A stretch of 48,237 nt of DNA from an uncultured beta proteobacterium (GCA_903846025.1 CAIMZP010000088.1:1-48237), one strand, 5' to 3'. Shown: positions 30,790-40,702, counted from the stretch's first letter. Notes: a model not told the origin generated them from the sequence alone. A program made the numbers and translations.

Positions 30790-32017
30790 GATCTTTAGCG
30801 AGTCTTAAACCAGTCATTTGCCAACGCGTATGGGTTGGGAAAAAATTACGATAGGTTGCCCTTGAATGTCCGTCTGTAGTAAAGGCGGAGCTACCTTTAA
30901 GAACCATCTGGTTAACCATAAATTTGCCGTTATATTCTCCAGCTGCACCACTCCAGGGCTGATATCGGGGGTATGGACTGTAGTTGCTGCTAGTCCACTG
31001 CCAGACACGACCAAACAGTTCCTCAATTAAAGTGGGCTCTGCTTTAGCAATAGCTTCCCATTCAAATTCAGTGGGTAAACGAGCCCCAGAAAATTCTTTC
31101 AAATTATGATCGGCCCAACGGGCAAAGGCATCTGCCTCAAAATAGCTAATGTTAGAGACTGGAGCCATAGGGTCAAGTGGCGCATTGCCACAAAGGGAGT
31201 ATCGGTAATATTGCCGTTCCTCATTGATATTCCAGTACAAAGGGGTAGTAATATTTTCAGCCTGAGCCCAGGACCAGCCTTCATCTAACCACCATTGCGC
31301 TTGCCGGTAACCTGCATCTTCTATAAAAAGTAGCCACTGCGCATTAGTTACTAATTGACTCCCAATGTAATGGGTTTGATTAAAGGCAGTATGCGCTGGT
31401 CCTTCGTTATCAAAGTGAAATCCTTCATCATCAATGCCAATGTTAACTAATCCTGAGATACCCTCGATCCATTTAAACTCTTTAGGTGATGATATTTTTA
31501 AAGCTTGATCGATGTAGGCGGGAAGTAGTGGGTTAGTAAAAAATAAATGCGTAATGTCAGTCAATAAGAGCTCTTGGTGTTGCTGCTCATGATTGATGCC
31601 TAATTGAATGAGCCATTGCAGCTCTGGGGAAGAATTTTTTTTAATAAGGTCAGTGACTCTACTTTCAACATTCTTACGCCATTGAAAAATTTCCTCAAGG
31701 GAAGGCCTTGTTAATAATCCTCGCTGGTGTCGCGGATGTTTATCTCCAACCCCGTTGTAGTAACTATTAAATAAAACTGCAAACTGCGGGTTCCAAAAAT
31801 GAAAATCGTGCTCAAAAGATTTGAGAACCATAACCTCATAAAACCAGGTGACATGTGCCAAATGCCATTTAGCGGGACTAGCGTCATCCATGGATTGCGC
31901 TTGGCAATCCTCCGGGCTTAGATTTCTCGCTAAGTCAGTAGAGTACTTTCTGGAGTAATTAAATTGCTCCAAGAGGATATCGCTTTTAATTAGGTTGTCT
32001 GAGGGTTTACTGAGCAT
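30782..32017 (-). CDS. egtB: ergothioneine biosynthesis protein EgtB (sulfoxide synthase)
   Basis: DinB-type PAKWHLAHVTWFYE and GINHEQQHQELLLTDI (HX3HXE iron site); FGE-sulfatase C-terminus ARLPTEFEWEAIAKAE, GRVWQWTSSNYSPYPRYQPW, YRNFFPTHTRWQMTGLRLA. Confidence 0.92.
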   Translation of the reverse strand: MLSKPSDNLIKSDILLEQFNYSRKYSTDLARNLSPEDCQAQSMDDASPAKWHLAHVTWFYEVMVLKSFEHDFHFWNPQFAVLFNSYYNGVGDKHPRHQRGLLTRPSLEEIFQWRKNVESRVTDLIKKNSSPELQWLIQLGINHEQQHQELLLTDITHLFFTNPLLPAYIDQALKISSPKEFKWIEGISGLVNIGIDDEGFHFDNEGPAHTAFNQTHYIGSQLVTNAQWLLFIEDAGYRQAQWWLDEGWSWAQAENITTPLYWNINEERQYYRYSLCGNAPLDPMAPVSNISYFEADAFARWADHNLKEFSGARLPTEFEWEAIAKAEPTLIEELFGRVWQWTSSNYSPYPRYQPWSGAAGEYNGKFMVNQMVLKGSSAFTTDGHSRATYRNFFPTHTRWQMTGLRLAKDHV

Positions 32018-32957
32018 AGATCAAGGCAAAGTATTGTTTTGGATCTGTCCAGATTTGGTTCGATTCAAAACCAGCACTTTTTAGTAATTGTTTAATGGAC
32101 TCAACAGTGTACTTATGAGAGTTTTCAGTATGAATAAGGTCTCCCTCCTTAAGGGATATACTATTTCCCGGCCATGAAACAGTAACGTCTTCAAGTGCTT
32201 GAAGGTAAAGCTCCACTCTATTTTCCTGGTGATTTATTTTCACTAAGTGCTGAAATTGCTTCACGTTGAAATTGGAGCCTAGGTGAGCATTAACAGATCG
32301 CAGAATATTCAAATTGAAGGCTGCAGTCACCTTAAGTGGATCGTCATATGCCTCCCTTAAGATGAAATCTTCCTTCATTAAATCAACCCCAATTAATAAG
32401 CCACCATCGCCAGTCTGGTTTTTAATTTCAGTTAGGAGCTTACGGGCTTCTGATGTGAGAAAGTTGCCAATGCTTGAGCCGGGGTAAAAAAAAGTTCTTC
32501 GAGACATTGGTATTGAATCCAAAACTTCTAGCTGCCTAGAAAAATCCATGCCAATGCCCCGCATTTTTATTTTCGGATACTTTCCCTGAAGTTTATTGAG
32601 CGCCTCTTCAAGGTATTCAACTGAAAAGTCGATTGCTACATATGTGGCAGGTTTGATTAAATTAAAAAGGGCTTCTGCCTTTTGACAATTACCAGCCCCC
32701 AAATCAATCAAGATTCCATTCGCACCAATGACATTGGAAATTTCATTTGCGTAATGATCGAGAATATTTTTCTCAGTATTACTTGGATAGTATTCCGGAA
32801 GCAATGTGATTGCTGTAAAAAGGTGCGACCCGAGAGGGTCGTATAAAAATTTCGGGGAAATATAAGCCGGCCTAGCAAGCAACCCGATTTCAATTTCAGA
32901 AATAAAACTTTGCTGCTGAAGCGGTTTAATCTCTTCTGAGATAACTGATGTTTGCAT
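32007..32957 (-). CDS. egtD: L-histidine N(alpha)-methyltransferase EgtD
   Basis: KFLYDPLGSHLFTAITLLPEYYPSNTEKNIL, GILIDLGAGNCQKAEAL, FFYPGSSIGNF, DLMKEDFILREAYDDPLKVTAAFNLNIL. Confidence 0.92.
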   Translation of the reverse strand: MQTSVISEEIKPLQQQSFISEIEIGLLARPAYISPKFLYDPLGSHLFTAITLLPEYYPSNTEKNILDHYANEISNVIGANGILIDLGAGNCQKAEALFNLIKPATYVAIDFSVEYLEEALNKLQGKYPKIKMRGIGMDFSRQLEVLDSIPMSRRTFFYPGSSIGNFLTSEARKLLTEIKNQTGDGGLLIGVDLMKEDFILREAYDDPLKVTAAFNLNILRSVNAHLGSNFNVKQFQHLVKINHQENRVELYLQALEDVTVSWPGNSISLKEGDLIHTENSHKYTVESIKQLLKSAGFESNQIWTDPKQYFALIYAQ

Positions 32958-33051
32958 GAATTTTTATGCCAATGATTTCTTCAAAGAGGATATTCTTTAT
33001 ACAACAGAAAAACTTAATTTGCTTTATGCTCATTGCACTCAAGGAGATCAA

Positions 33052-33336
33052 ATGAAAGCAATCTGGAATAATGAAGTTTTAGCCAATTCAGGTGAGACTA
33101 TTGTGGTGGAAGGTAATCATTACTTTCCATCTTCTAGCTTAAATATGCAATTTTTTAAGAAATCCGATAAAACTACCGTATGCCCTTGGAAAGGGACCGC
33201 TAGTTATTACGATGTTGAAGTTAGCGGCAAAGTAAATAAAGATGCCGCCTGGTTCTATTCGGAGCCAAAATCAGCAGCAAAGAACATCGCAGGATATATT
33301 GCCTTTTGGAAGGGTGTTGACGTTCGCGAAAGCTAG
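33052..33336 (+). CDS. DUF427 domain protein
   Basis: ATG at 33052 preceded by AAGGAGAT (MKAIWNNEVLANSGETIVVEGNHYFP...VCPWKGTASYYDVEV...AAWFYSEP); the longer ORF from 32956 overlaps the egtD start. Confidence 0.87.
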   Translation: MKAIWNNEVLANSGETIVVEGNHYFPSSSLNMQFFKKSDKTTVCPWKGTASYYDVEVSGKVNKDAAWFYSEPKSAAKNIAGYIAFWKGVDVRES

Positions 33337-33395
33337 AGTTTGCATTGCAAGTGCTGTTGGCTGATTTGATTGTATTTCCAGATAGCATAAAAAGG

Positions 33396-33440
33396 AAAGA
33401 CTCTGTAGCCTTGTTAAGACCATGACTGTAGAGAGTCTTT
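33396..33440. terminator. bidirectional terminator candidate between DUF427 and cysB-like genes
   Basis: 9-bp inverted repeat AAAGACTCT (33396-33404) / AGAGTCTTT (33432-33440) between convergent genes. Confidence 0.6.
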
Positions 33441-33446
33441 CTCCCC

Positions 33447-34388
33447 TCAAATCTCGTAGGTATCCGACTCGCTTGACATCGCCTGCTCAACAATTTTGCG
33501 CGTAAGCGTGGGTGAGAAGAGTTCAATGAAGGTATACACAAACGACCGTAAGTAGGCGCCTTGCTTGACCCCCAAATGCGTCACGTTATTGCCAAATAAG
33601 TGACCCACGGGGATCACTTTCAGATTTCGATCTTTATCAGCGTCATATGCAAGCCCTGCAACAATGCCAACACCCATGCCAGCCTCCACGTAAGTTTTTA
33701 TGACATCTGCATCAATCGCTTCCAAAATAATATCCGGACTCAAATTACGCTGTGCAAAGGCGGCATCAATCTTGCTACGCCCTGCAAATGCTTTGTCATA
33801 AGTGATGAGGGGATATTTGGCAATTTCTTCTAGGGTAATAGTTGTCTGATTGAGCAAGGGGTGGCTTAGAGGAACCATGATTACGTGTTGCCATTGATAG
33901 CCTGGTAGCGCTAAGACTCCAGTAGTGTTAGCAATACCCTCCGTTGCAATCGCAATATCTGCGCGATCGTGAATCAGCAATTCTGAAATTTGCCCAGGGT
34001 TTCCCTGTTGAATGCTGACGCGTACCTTTGGAAAGCGTTTCGTAAATTCTGTCAGCACTTTAGGTAAGGCATAGCGTGCTTGTGTATGTGTAGTAGCAAT
34101 AACAAAGTTTCCTTGATCTTGACTTGCAAAATCTTTCCCAACACGTCGGAGAGTTTCCACTTCATCCAAAATACGCTCAACTGAAACCAAAATACGTTTG
34201 CCGGGTTCGGTTAAGGATCTAATGCGCTTGCCATGGCGACGGAAAATCTCCACACCCAGCTCATCCTCAAGTTCGATAATTGCTTTGGAAACTCCGGGTT
34301 GGGAGGTAAAAAGCGCCTTGGCTGCTGAAGTGAGATTGAAGTTCTGCCTGACGGCTTCACGGACAAAACGAAATTGGTGCAGGTTCAT
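33447..34388 (-). CDS. CysB/Cbl family LysR-type regulator
   Basis: MNLHQFRFVREAVRQNFNLTSAAKALFTSQPGVSKAIIELEDELGVEIFRRHGKRI, typical CysB-family N-terminus. Confidence 0.92.
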   Translation of the reverse strand: MNLHQFRFVREAVRQNFNLTSAAKALFTSQPGVSKAIIELEDELGVEIFRRHGKRIRSLTEPGKRILVSVERILDEVETLRRVGKDFASQDQGNFVIATTHTQARYALPKVLTEFTKRFPKVRVSIQQGNPGQISELLIHDRADIAIATEGIANTTGVLALPGYQWQHVIMVPLSHPLLNQTTITLEEIAKYPLITYDKAFAGRSKIDAAFAQRNLSPDIILEAIDADVIKTYVEAGMGVGIVAGLAYDADKDRNLKVIPVGHLFGNNVTHLGVKQGAYLRSFVYTFIELFSPTLTRKIVEQAMSSESDTYEI

Positions 34389-34397
34389 AGGGATTCC

Positions 34398-34444
34398 ATT
34401 CTATATATCAACAACGATATAGGAATTAAATTCTATATGAATTT
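34398..34444. promoter_or_regulatory. AT-rich inverted repeats upstream of the cysB-like gene
   Basis: ATTCTATATATC-n6-GATATAGGAAT (imperfect) and AAATTC-TATAT-GAATTT (6-bp perfect arms). Confidence 0.4.
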
Positions 34445-34450
34445 TAGATA

Positions 34451-35605
34451 TTAAGCTTTTGAAACCCAGCGCAAGCCAAAAATTGCCAGTAAAAAGTAAA
34501 GCAGCGGTGGGGTAAGGGCGGTCAGCAGGGATGGCCAAGACCCCAATAGACCTACATTAGAGAAGAGCGAGTTAAAGAGCTGAAAGCTCATACCGAGCAT
34601 GATGCCACCAAAGACCTTAATGCCAACGCCACCAGCACGCACCTTGAGATAGGCGAATGGTAGGGCTAAAGAAAGCATTACAAAAATAGTTAATGGATAA
34701 ATTACCTTTTTCCAAAAAGTAATTAGTTGAAGTTGAGCATCCTGTTTATTCTCTTGTAAGTGAGCAATAAAGCGGCCCAAACTCATAATCGACATTTTTT
34801 CTGGACTTACGAGTAAGACGCTTAAGATCTTTGGCGTTACCTCTGATTCCAGGGTAATGATGGGGTGAGTAAAGGTCTGAGCTGAATAAACGGGATTTAG
34901 TGGGTCGGACTGTTTGGTTTCTGTAAAACGGGTTTCAGTTGCATTATCTAAAATCCAAGTGCCACTTTGATCGAATCGACCAGTTGCGGCAACGCGGATC
35001 GAGAGAAGGTGATAAGCGGCGTCAAACTCATACATCCGAATATTGAAAATTTCATTATCTTTTTCTACTTTCCCCACGTTGACATAACGCACGCCAGGGC
35101 GCACGGGGCCACTTCCATCCTCATCACGCAATCGATCCTTAACCCAGATCCCCGTTTTAAATTGAGATGTATACGATGAGCCTAAGGCCTTCATGCGAAT
35201 TTTTTCAGATAGATTTTCTGTATAAGGTCCAACCCATTCGCTGATCATGAGCGTAAATAAAATGAGCGGCAGCGATATTTTTGCTAGGGTAATAAGCCCA
35301 CGCTTAGCATCTAGGCCCGCAATTCGTAAAATCGTAAATTCGGACTGGCTAGCGAGCATGGCAAATACATAAATGCTACCAATCAAACCGGCAATCGGAA
35401 TAATTTCAGAAATCCGGCTGGGTGCCCTCAGAAGCACATGTAGGAGGGCTAATGGCAGTGTGTAAGCCCCTTTGATCGAGCTGAGCTCACTTAAGATGTC
35501 AAAAAATAAAAAGAGGGCAACCAAGGCAAAGAGAATGAAGCCAAAAGCAGCGTAAATTTGACGAGCTAAATAACGCTCATAAATGTAAGGAAAAATATAC
35601 TTCAT
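34451..35605 (-). CDS. lptG: LPS export ABC transporter permease LptG
   Basis: YERYLARQIYAAFGFILFALVALFLFFDILSEL; YjgP/YjgQ architecture; tandem with LptF (4-nt overlap) opposite pepA. Confidence 0.93.
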   Translation of the reverse strand: MKYIFPYIYERYLARQIYAAFGFILFALVALFLFFDILSELSSIKGAYTLPLALLHVLLRAPSRISEIIPIAGLIGSIYVFAMLASQSEFTILRIAGLDAKRGLITLAKISLPLILFTLMISEWVGPYTENLSEKIRMKALGSSYTSQFKTGIWVKDRLRDEDGSGPVRPGVRYVNVGKVEKDNEIFNIRMYEFDAAYHLLSIRVAATGRFDQSGTWILDNATETRFTETKQSDPLNPVYSAQTFTHPIITLESEVTPKILSVLLVSPEKMSIMSLGRFIAHLQENKQDAQLQLITFWKKVIYPLTIFVMLSLALPFAYLKVRAGGVGIKVFGGIMLGMSFQLFNSLFSNVGLLGSWPSLLTALTPPLLYFLLAIFGLRWVSKA

Positions 35606-36717
35606 CTTTTAACTAGTGATGCTGGTAATTGACGAAGCCACCATTTTAGTGAAGGGTTGATACGATTCCGAATTAATACAAAGGCAATAATAAGGGCAAG
35701 AAGATGGATGGGCCATACCCCAATAAATGCATCAATCTTCCCTTGAGCAACAAAGTTTTGAGTGAGGTTAAGTAGGTTGCTATAAATTAAATAAATCAAT
35801 ACTGCATAGAACATAGCCGTGTAGTTTCCTAGTCTTGGGTTCACATAAGCCAGGGGTATGGCAATCAGCACAAGACCAAGCGCCATCAGGGGCAGTCCAA
35901 TGCGCCAAAGGAGCTCTGCGCGATTGGGGTTAGTTGCAATAGGGTTGGGATCATTCAATAACTCCATGACGGTTTTTTCTCTATCCCGTGGCGCTGGGTC
36001 CATGGTTTCTTTATTGCGAATATTGGTTGAATATTCCGCAAACTCTAAAATTCTAAAATCTGGTTGCGTTGGAAGGCCTTCATAGCGACGACCATTGTGC
36101 AAAACAATAGATTTTCCACCGCCATCAACATTTTCAATAAACCCAGTTGAGGCTACCGCAACACTGAGGCGTCCATTTTTTGATTCGGCAGCAAAAATAT
36201 TTTTTACTTCTTTTTTATCCACATCTAGTTCTTCAATAAAAAAGACCCGCTCAGCTTTGGCAGATTCCTTAAATTGCCCTGAAGCCACCATGGAGACATC
36301 GCTGCGCTGTTGAAACCGCTGACTGATTAAAGTGGATTCACGATTAGCCCAGGGCCATACGAAAAGTGCAAGAAAAGCAATGATGATGATGAGTGGAGTG
36401 GCAAACCTGAGAATCGGGCCAATCAAGCTGGAAATACTTAGGCCGCTGGCAAACCAAACTATCATTTCCGAATCTTTATACCATCGTACTAAGACGATTA
36501 ATACTGCCACAAACAGAGAGACGGTTAACAAAACTGCCATATAGCCAAGGGTAGCTAGCGCAATTAAAACTAAAGCGTCTTCTGGGTTTACTGCACCGTT
36601 GGCGGCGAATCCCAAAATTCTGATCACAAGAGTGGTAATCATGATGGTAACTAAGACCAAAAAGACGCCACCAGTAGTGAAACTGAGTTCTCGGCGGAGG
36701 GCTTGTTGAAAAATCAT
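35602..36717 (-). CDS. lptF: LPS export ABC transporter permease LptF
   Basis: MIFQQALRRELSFTTGGVFLVLVTIMIT; ELLWRIGLPLMALGLVLIAIPLAYVNPRLG. Confidence 0.93.
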   Translation of the reverse strand: MIFQQALRRELSFTTGGVFLVLVTIMITTLVIRILGFAANGAVNPEDALVLIALATLGYMAVLLTVSLFVAVLIVLVRWYKDSEMIVWFASGLSISSLIGPILRFATPLIIIIAFLALFVWPWANRESTLISQRFQQRSDVSMVASGQFKESAKAERVFFIEELDVDKKEVKNIFAAESKNGRLSVAVASTGFIENVDGGGKSIVLHNGRRYEGLPTQPDFRILEFAEYSTNIRNKETMDPAPRDREKTVMELLNDPNPIATNPNRAELLWRIGLPLMALGLVLIAIPLAYVNPRLGNYTAMFYAVLIYLIYSNLLNLTQNFVAQGKIDAFIGVWPIHLLALIIAFVLIRNRINPSLKWWLRQLPASLVKR

Positions 36718-36837
36718 GTAATTAAAAGTGGCAGTAAGTGCTTTTGGGTTTGCTAAAGTGGTGAATCCTCATGTCGGAGGATAATGGATAAACATTTATT
36801 TTCCTCCTTGAATCGACTTAAAGCACTTTAATCCACC

Positions 36838-38439
36838 ATGACAATTCAATTTAGCACCAAGATTTTCTCTCAAGCAGACATAACTAGCCCAAAACTGCTG
36901 AAATCGAGCTTAGCCTTATTGCTAGCTCAAAGCACAGATTGTTTAGTCATGGCCTACACCAAGGCTGATTTAGATGCATTAGCTAGCGCTAAGGCAAAGA
37001 CTGGCCTTTTAGTGGAGTTAGATCAGCTGCTGGGGGGTGCAATAGCCCATGCGAACCTCATTGGTGACTTGGAGGAAAAGCAGGCTTCAGTCTGTATCTT
37101 ACGTGCAGAAAAATCCTGGTTATCTGCAGGCATTAAGTCAAAACGAATCTTATTGGTCAGTTTAGGTGATCTTCATCTTGCTGGTGCTCGTAGCTTGATT
37201 TCTTACTCTAAGCTCGCACGCGCAGCCCTAAAACAACTTAGCGGTGGCTCTATTGAGAGTGCGCTGTGGTTTATTCCTAGTTTTGCATTGGGCCATCGAA
37301 GCGAATTAATTGCCGAAGAAGTGCGCCTCACTATTCAATATGCGGGCGATCAGGCTTATCGTTTTGGCGTGCGTCAGCCAGCTATGAAATTTAAGGCAAA
37401 AGATAAAGCCGATACTTTTGCCAAGTTGATCTTTGCCGGAAATGACGCTTGTTCAAAGGAGCTTAAAGCTGCCGTAGCGGAGGGAACCGCCATGGTCGAA
37501 GGTATGAATCTGGCTAAGGACTTGGGTAACCTTCCTCCTAATGTTTGTACGCCGACTTACCTTGGTAAAGTTGCACAAGGCCTTACTAAAAAAGTCGGCC
37601 TTAAAGTAGAGGTTCTAGGCCGCAAACAAATAGAAGCATTGGGAATGGGTTCGTTTTTATCGGTTGCACAAGGTTCCGACATGCCTCCTCAATTTATTGT
37701 GATGCGTCATCAAGGCGGGAAAATAGGGGATGCTCCGATTGTATTAGTAGGTAAAGGGATTACCTTTGATACAGGCGGTATCTCACTTAAGCCAGGCGAA
37801 GCTATGGATGAGATGAAGTATGACATGTGTGGTGCTGCATCAGTCATTGGCACGATGTATGCCGCTGGTGCAATGAAGTTAAAAAAGAATGTCATTGGCG
37901 TTATTCCTACTTGTGAAAATATGCCTTCGGGACAAGCTACTCGGCCAGGCGATATTGTAAAAAGCATGTCTGGTCAAACAATCGAGATTCTCAATACCGA
38001 TGCGGAAGGACGTCTAATTTTGTGTGATGCGCTAACCTATGTTGAACGATTCAAGCCTAAGCTTGTTATTGATGTAGCAACTCTTACAGGCGCTTGCATC
38101 ATTGCATTAGGTCATGTGCATAGCGGTATTTTTTCAGATGATGAAGGTTTGGTAGATGCTTTGACCAAAGCAGGACATGCCTCCTTAGATACTGTATGGC
38201 GTCTGCCTTTAGACGCTGCTTATCATGAGCAACTAAAATCGAATTTTGCTGATGTTGCTAATATCGGTGGACGTCCAGCTGGTAGCGTCACTGCGGCATG
38301 CTTTTTGTCACGCTTTACTGAAAAATACAAATGGGCACATTTGGATATCGCGGGTACCGCGTGGAAGAGTGGTGTGGCTAAAGGATCTACAGGTCGTCCA
38401 GTGCCGCTCCTGGTGAATTTCTTGCTAGAGCAGAAGTAA
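36838..38439 (+). CDS. pepA: leucyl aminopeptidase
   Basis: VGKGITFDTGGISLKPGEAMDEMKYDMCGAASVIGT and NTDAEGRLILCDALTYVERF. Confidence 0.97.
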   Translation: MTIQFSTKIFSQADITSPKLLKSSLALLLAQSTDCLVMAYTKADLDALASAKAKTGLLVELDQLLGGAIAHANLIGDLEEKQASVCILRAEKSWLSAGIKSKRILLVSLGDLHLAGARSLISYSKLARAALKQLSGGSIESALWFIPSFALGHRSELIAEEVRLTIQYAGDQAYRFGVRQPAMKFKAKDKADTFAKLIFAGNDACSKELKAAVAEGTAMVEGMNLAKDLGNLPPNVCTPTYLGKVAQGLTKKVGLKVEVLGRKQIEALGMGSFLSVAQGSDMPPQFIVMRHQGGKIGDAPIVLVGKGITFDTGGISLKPGEAMDEMKYDMCGAASVIGTMYAAGAMKLKKNVIGVIPTCENMPSGQATRPGDIVKSMSGQTIEILNTDAEGRLILCDALTYVERFKPKLVIDVATLTGACIIALGHVHSGIFSDDEGLVDALTKAGHASLDTVWRLPLDAAYHEQLKSNFADVANIGGRPAGSVTAACFLSRFTEKYKWAHLDIAGTAWKSGVAKGSTGRPVPLLVNFLLEQK

Positions 38440-38474
38440 ATACCTCATCAAAAAGATAAGCAAGGCAATCATTG

Positions 38475-38939
38475 ATGGCTAGAATTGATTTTCATAGCAA
38501 TGTAAACGATAAGCTTGAATATGCCTGTCGTTTAGCGCGCAAGATTTGGAGCGCGACCGCAGAGGGAGAGCCTGTAAGAAATATTGTGATGGTTGGTGAG
38601 CGGGCTGATCTAAAAAAATTAGATGAATTACTTTGGACGTTTAGTAGCGTTGATTTTTTACCCCATTGTTTTATTGAGGATGATGCGGCAACAGAGACGC
38701 CGATTGTTTTAACGGATGACTTTGCTTCTCCCGCTTTGGCCAAAATTCCCCATGCCGATGTCATGATTCACTTGGGTATGCGGATGCCAAAAGATGTTGC
38801 AACATTGCTCGCACGATTTCCTCGGGTTGTTGAAGTAGTTACGATAAATGAGGCCGAGCGTTTAGCTGGGCGTGATCGCTATAAGGCCTATCGAGATTTA
38901 GGTCATGAACTACACAACTTTGATCAATCTAAAGGCTAA
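38475..38939 (+). CDS. holC: DNA polymerase III subunit chi
   Basis: Position after pep[22 protein letters not shown]...[17 protein letters not shown]-terminus [23 protein letters not shown]. Confidence 0.88.
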   Translation: MARIDFHSNVNDKLEYACRLARKIWSATAEGEPVRNIVMVGERADLKKLDELLWTFSSVDFLPHCFIEDDAATETPIVLTDDFASPALAKIPHADVMIHLGMRMPKDVATLLARFPRVVEVVTINEAERLAGRDRYKAYRDLGHELHNFDQSKG

Positions 38940-38953
38940 GCCCTTTTCTATTT

Positions 38954-39742
38954 ATGTTAATTCATCCTCAGTTTGATCCAGCTGCCATTCGTATAGGTTC
39001 ATTTGCAATTCATTGGTATGGATTGATGTATCTTTTGGCATTTGCCCAATTTTTATTGCTTGGGCGTTTGCGTATTCGTGCGCCTCAATACCAAACTTTA
39101 GGCTGGACCTACAAGGATCTCGAAGATCTCTTATTCGCTGGAGTTCTGGGGGTAGTGCTCGGTGGTCGACTCGGCTATACCTTGTTCTATATGCCAAGTT
39201 ACTACTTATCTCATCCCTTAGGCATTCTCAAAATTTGGGAGGGTGGCATGTCCTTTCATGGGGGCTTACTAGGTGTACTAATGGCCTTGGCTTGGTTTGC
39301 TCATCAGCGTAAGACATCATTCTTTGTGGTGAGCGATCTAGTAGCCCCCCTAGTTCCTTTTGGATTGGCCTTTGGGCGCTTGGGTAACTTCATTAATGGC
39401 GAGTTATGGGGTAGGCCGACTGATTTACCTTGGGCGATGGTATTTCCAATGGTGGATTCAATCCCGCGTCATCCATCGCAAATCTACCAACTCTTGGGTG
39501 AAGGTGTTTTGTTGGGAATAGTTTTATGGATATATTCCAGTAAGCCAAGGCGGGTTGGTCAAGTTTCTGGGCTTTTTTTGCTCGGTTATGGTTTGTGTCG
39601 TTTCTTGGTTGAATTTGCACGTGAACCAGACGCCTTTTTGGGTCTCTTGGGCTTAGGCTTGTCAATGGGGCAGTGGTTATCTGTACCTATGATCATCTTG
39701 GGTGTTTATTTGCTAAGATTTCCTCAAGGCAAAGCGAAATAG
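38954..39742 (+). CDS. lgt: prolipoprotein diacylglyceryl transferase
   Basis: [61 protein letters not shown]. Confidence 0.96.
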   Translation: MLIHPQFDPAAIRIGSFAIHWYGLMYLLAFAQFLLLGRLRIRAPQYQTLGWTYKDLEDLLFAGVLGVVLGGRLGYTLFYMPSYYLSHPLGILKIWEGGMSFHGGLLGVLMALAWFAHQRKTSFFVVSDLVAPLVPFGLAFGRLGNFINGELWGRPTDLPWAMVFPMVDSIPRHPSQIYQLLGEGVLLGIVLWIYSSKPRRVGQVSGLFLLGYGLCRFLVEFAREPDAFLGLLGLGLSMGQWLSVPMIILGVYLLRFPQGKAK

Positions 39743-39750
39743 CACCCCCC

Positions 39751-40659
39751 ATGCTGAGCGAAGAGGTCACACTTCGAAAATTAGAAATTCTGTGCTCTTT
39801 TGTGAGAACGGGGAGCCTATCAAAAACGGCTGAAGAATTTCAACTCAGCTCAGTCAGTATTCATAAAGCCCTCCACTCCCTTCAGGATGGGATGGGCTGC
39901 CCCCTGTTTGTTAAAGTGGGTCGATTGCTAAAGCCTTTGCCTACGGCCACGTACCTCGCAGAGAGTGCGGCAGATCTAATCATTGATGTTGAGCGTGTTA
40001 TTAAGCGTACTAGAACAAAGGCTGGAATTGAGGAGGGGCAAGTTCGCCTAGGATCCATGTACTCCCTAACGGCCAATATTATTCCCAAATTAATTATGGG
40101 AACCAAGATTCGCAGGCCAGACTTGGATATAGATTTATTTTTGGGCTCAAACGAAGACCTCATGAAAAAACTCGTGGAAGGCAATATTGAGGCAATTGTC
40201 ATGGCATTGCCTCAATATGATTTACCTGACGATATTCAAGTGGTGCCTTTGTTTGAGGATAGGCTTTACTTGGCGTCTCCTAAGAATGAAAGTCTTGGAC
40301 CGCAACGTATCGATCTTGCTGATTTTCAAGAGGAAAAATTCCTTACTTTGTTAGATGGCTTTGCTACCACCTCAGGTTTTTATGACGTTTTTAAATTAGC
40401 GGGCTTTAAGCCAAAGGTTGTCATGAAAGTCAGTGATATTTTTTCTTTAATGAATATGGTGGCCAGCGGAATGGGTCGAACGTTGTTGCCAGGGCGCGTG
40501 AAAGATCTGATGGGAGATGCGATTGCTTTTACCCCTTTATTGGCCAAGTATGAATTGACTCAGCAGATTGCGCTAATGTATCTCAAAGCTAATGAAGCCA
40601 ATCCTAATATATTAGCTTTGGCAGCGGAAGCCCGCATGCTGCATCGCAATAATCAATAA
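39751..40659 (+). CDS. LysR-type regulator (probable malonate-locus regulator)
   Basis: ATG at 39751 (MLSEEVTLRKLEILCSFVRTGSLSKTAEEFQLSSVSIHKALHSLQ); ORF start at 39673 would overlap lgt. Confidence 0.88.
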   Translation: MLSEEVTLRKLEILCSFVRTGSLSKTAEEFQLSSVSIHKALHSLQDGMGCPLFVKVGRLLKPLPTATYLAESAADLIIDVERVIKRTRTKAGIEEGQVRLGSMYSLTANIIPKLIMGTKIRRPDLDIDLFLGSNEDLMKKLVEGNIEAIVMALPQYDLPDDIQVVPLFEDRLYLASPKNESLGPQRIDLADFQEEKFLTLLDGFATTSGFYDVFKLAGFKPKVVMKVSDIFSLMNMVASGMGRTLLPGRVKDLMGDAIAFTPLLAKYELTQQIALMYLKANEANPNILALAAEARMLHRNNQ

Positions 40660-40685
40660 TTTAGCTAAGACCACATTTTCTATCC

Positions 40686-40702
40686 ATTAACCTATAGTTA
40701 AT
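40686..40702. promoter_or_regulatory. candidate LysR operator ATTAAC-CTATA-GTTAAT
   Basis: Perfect 6-bp arms with 5-nt spacer in the lysR-mcd intergenic region. Confidence 0.45.
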
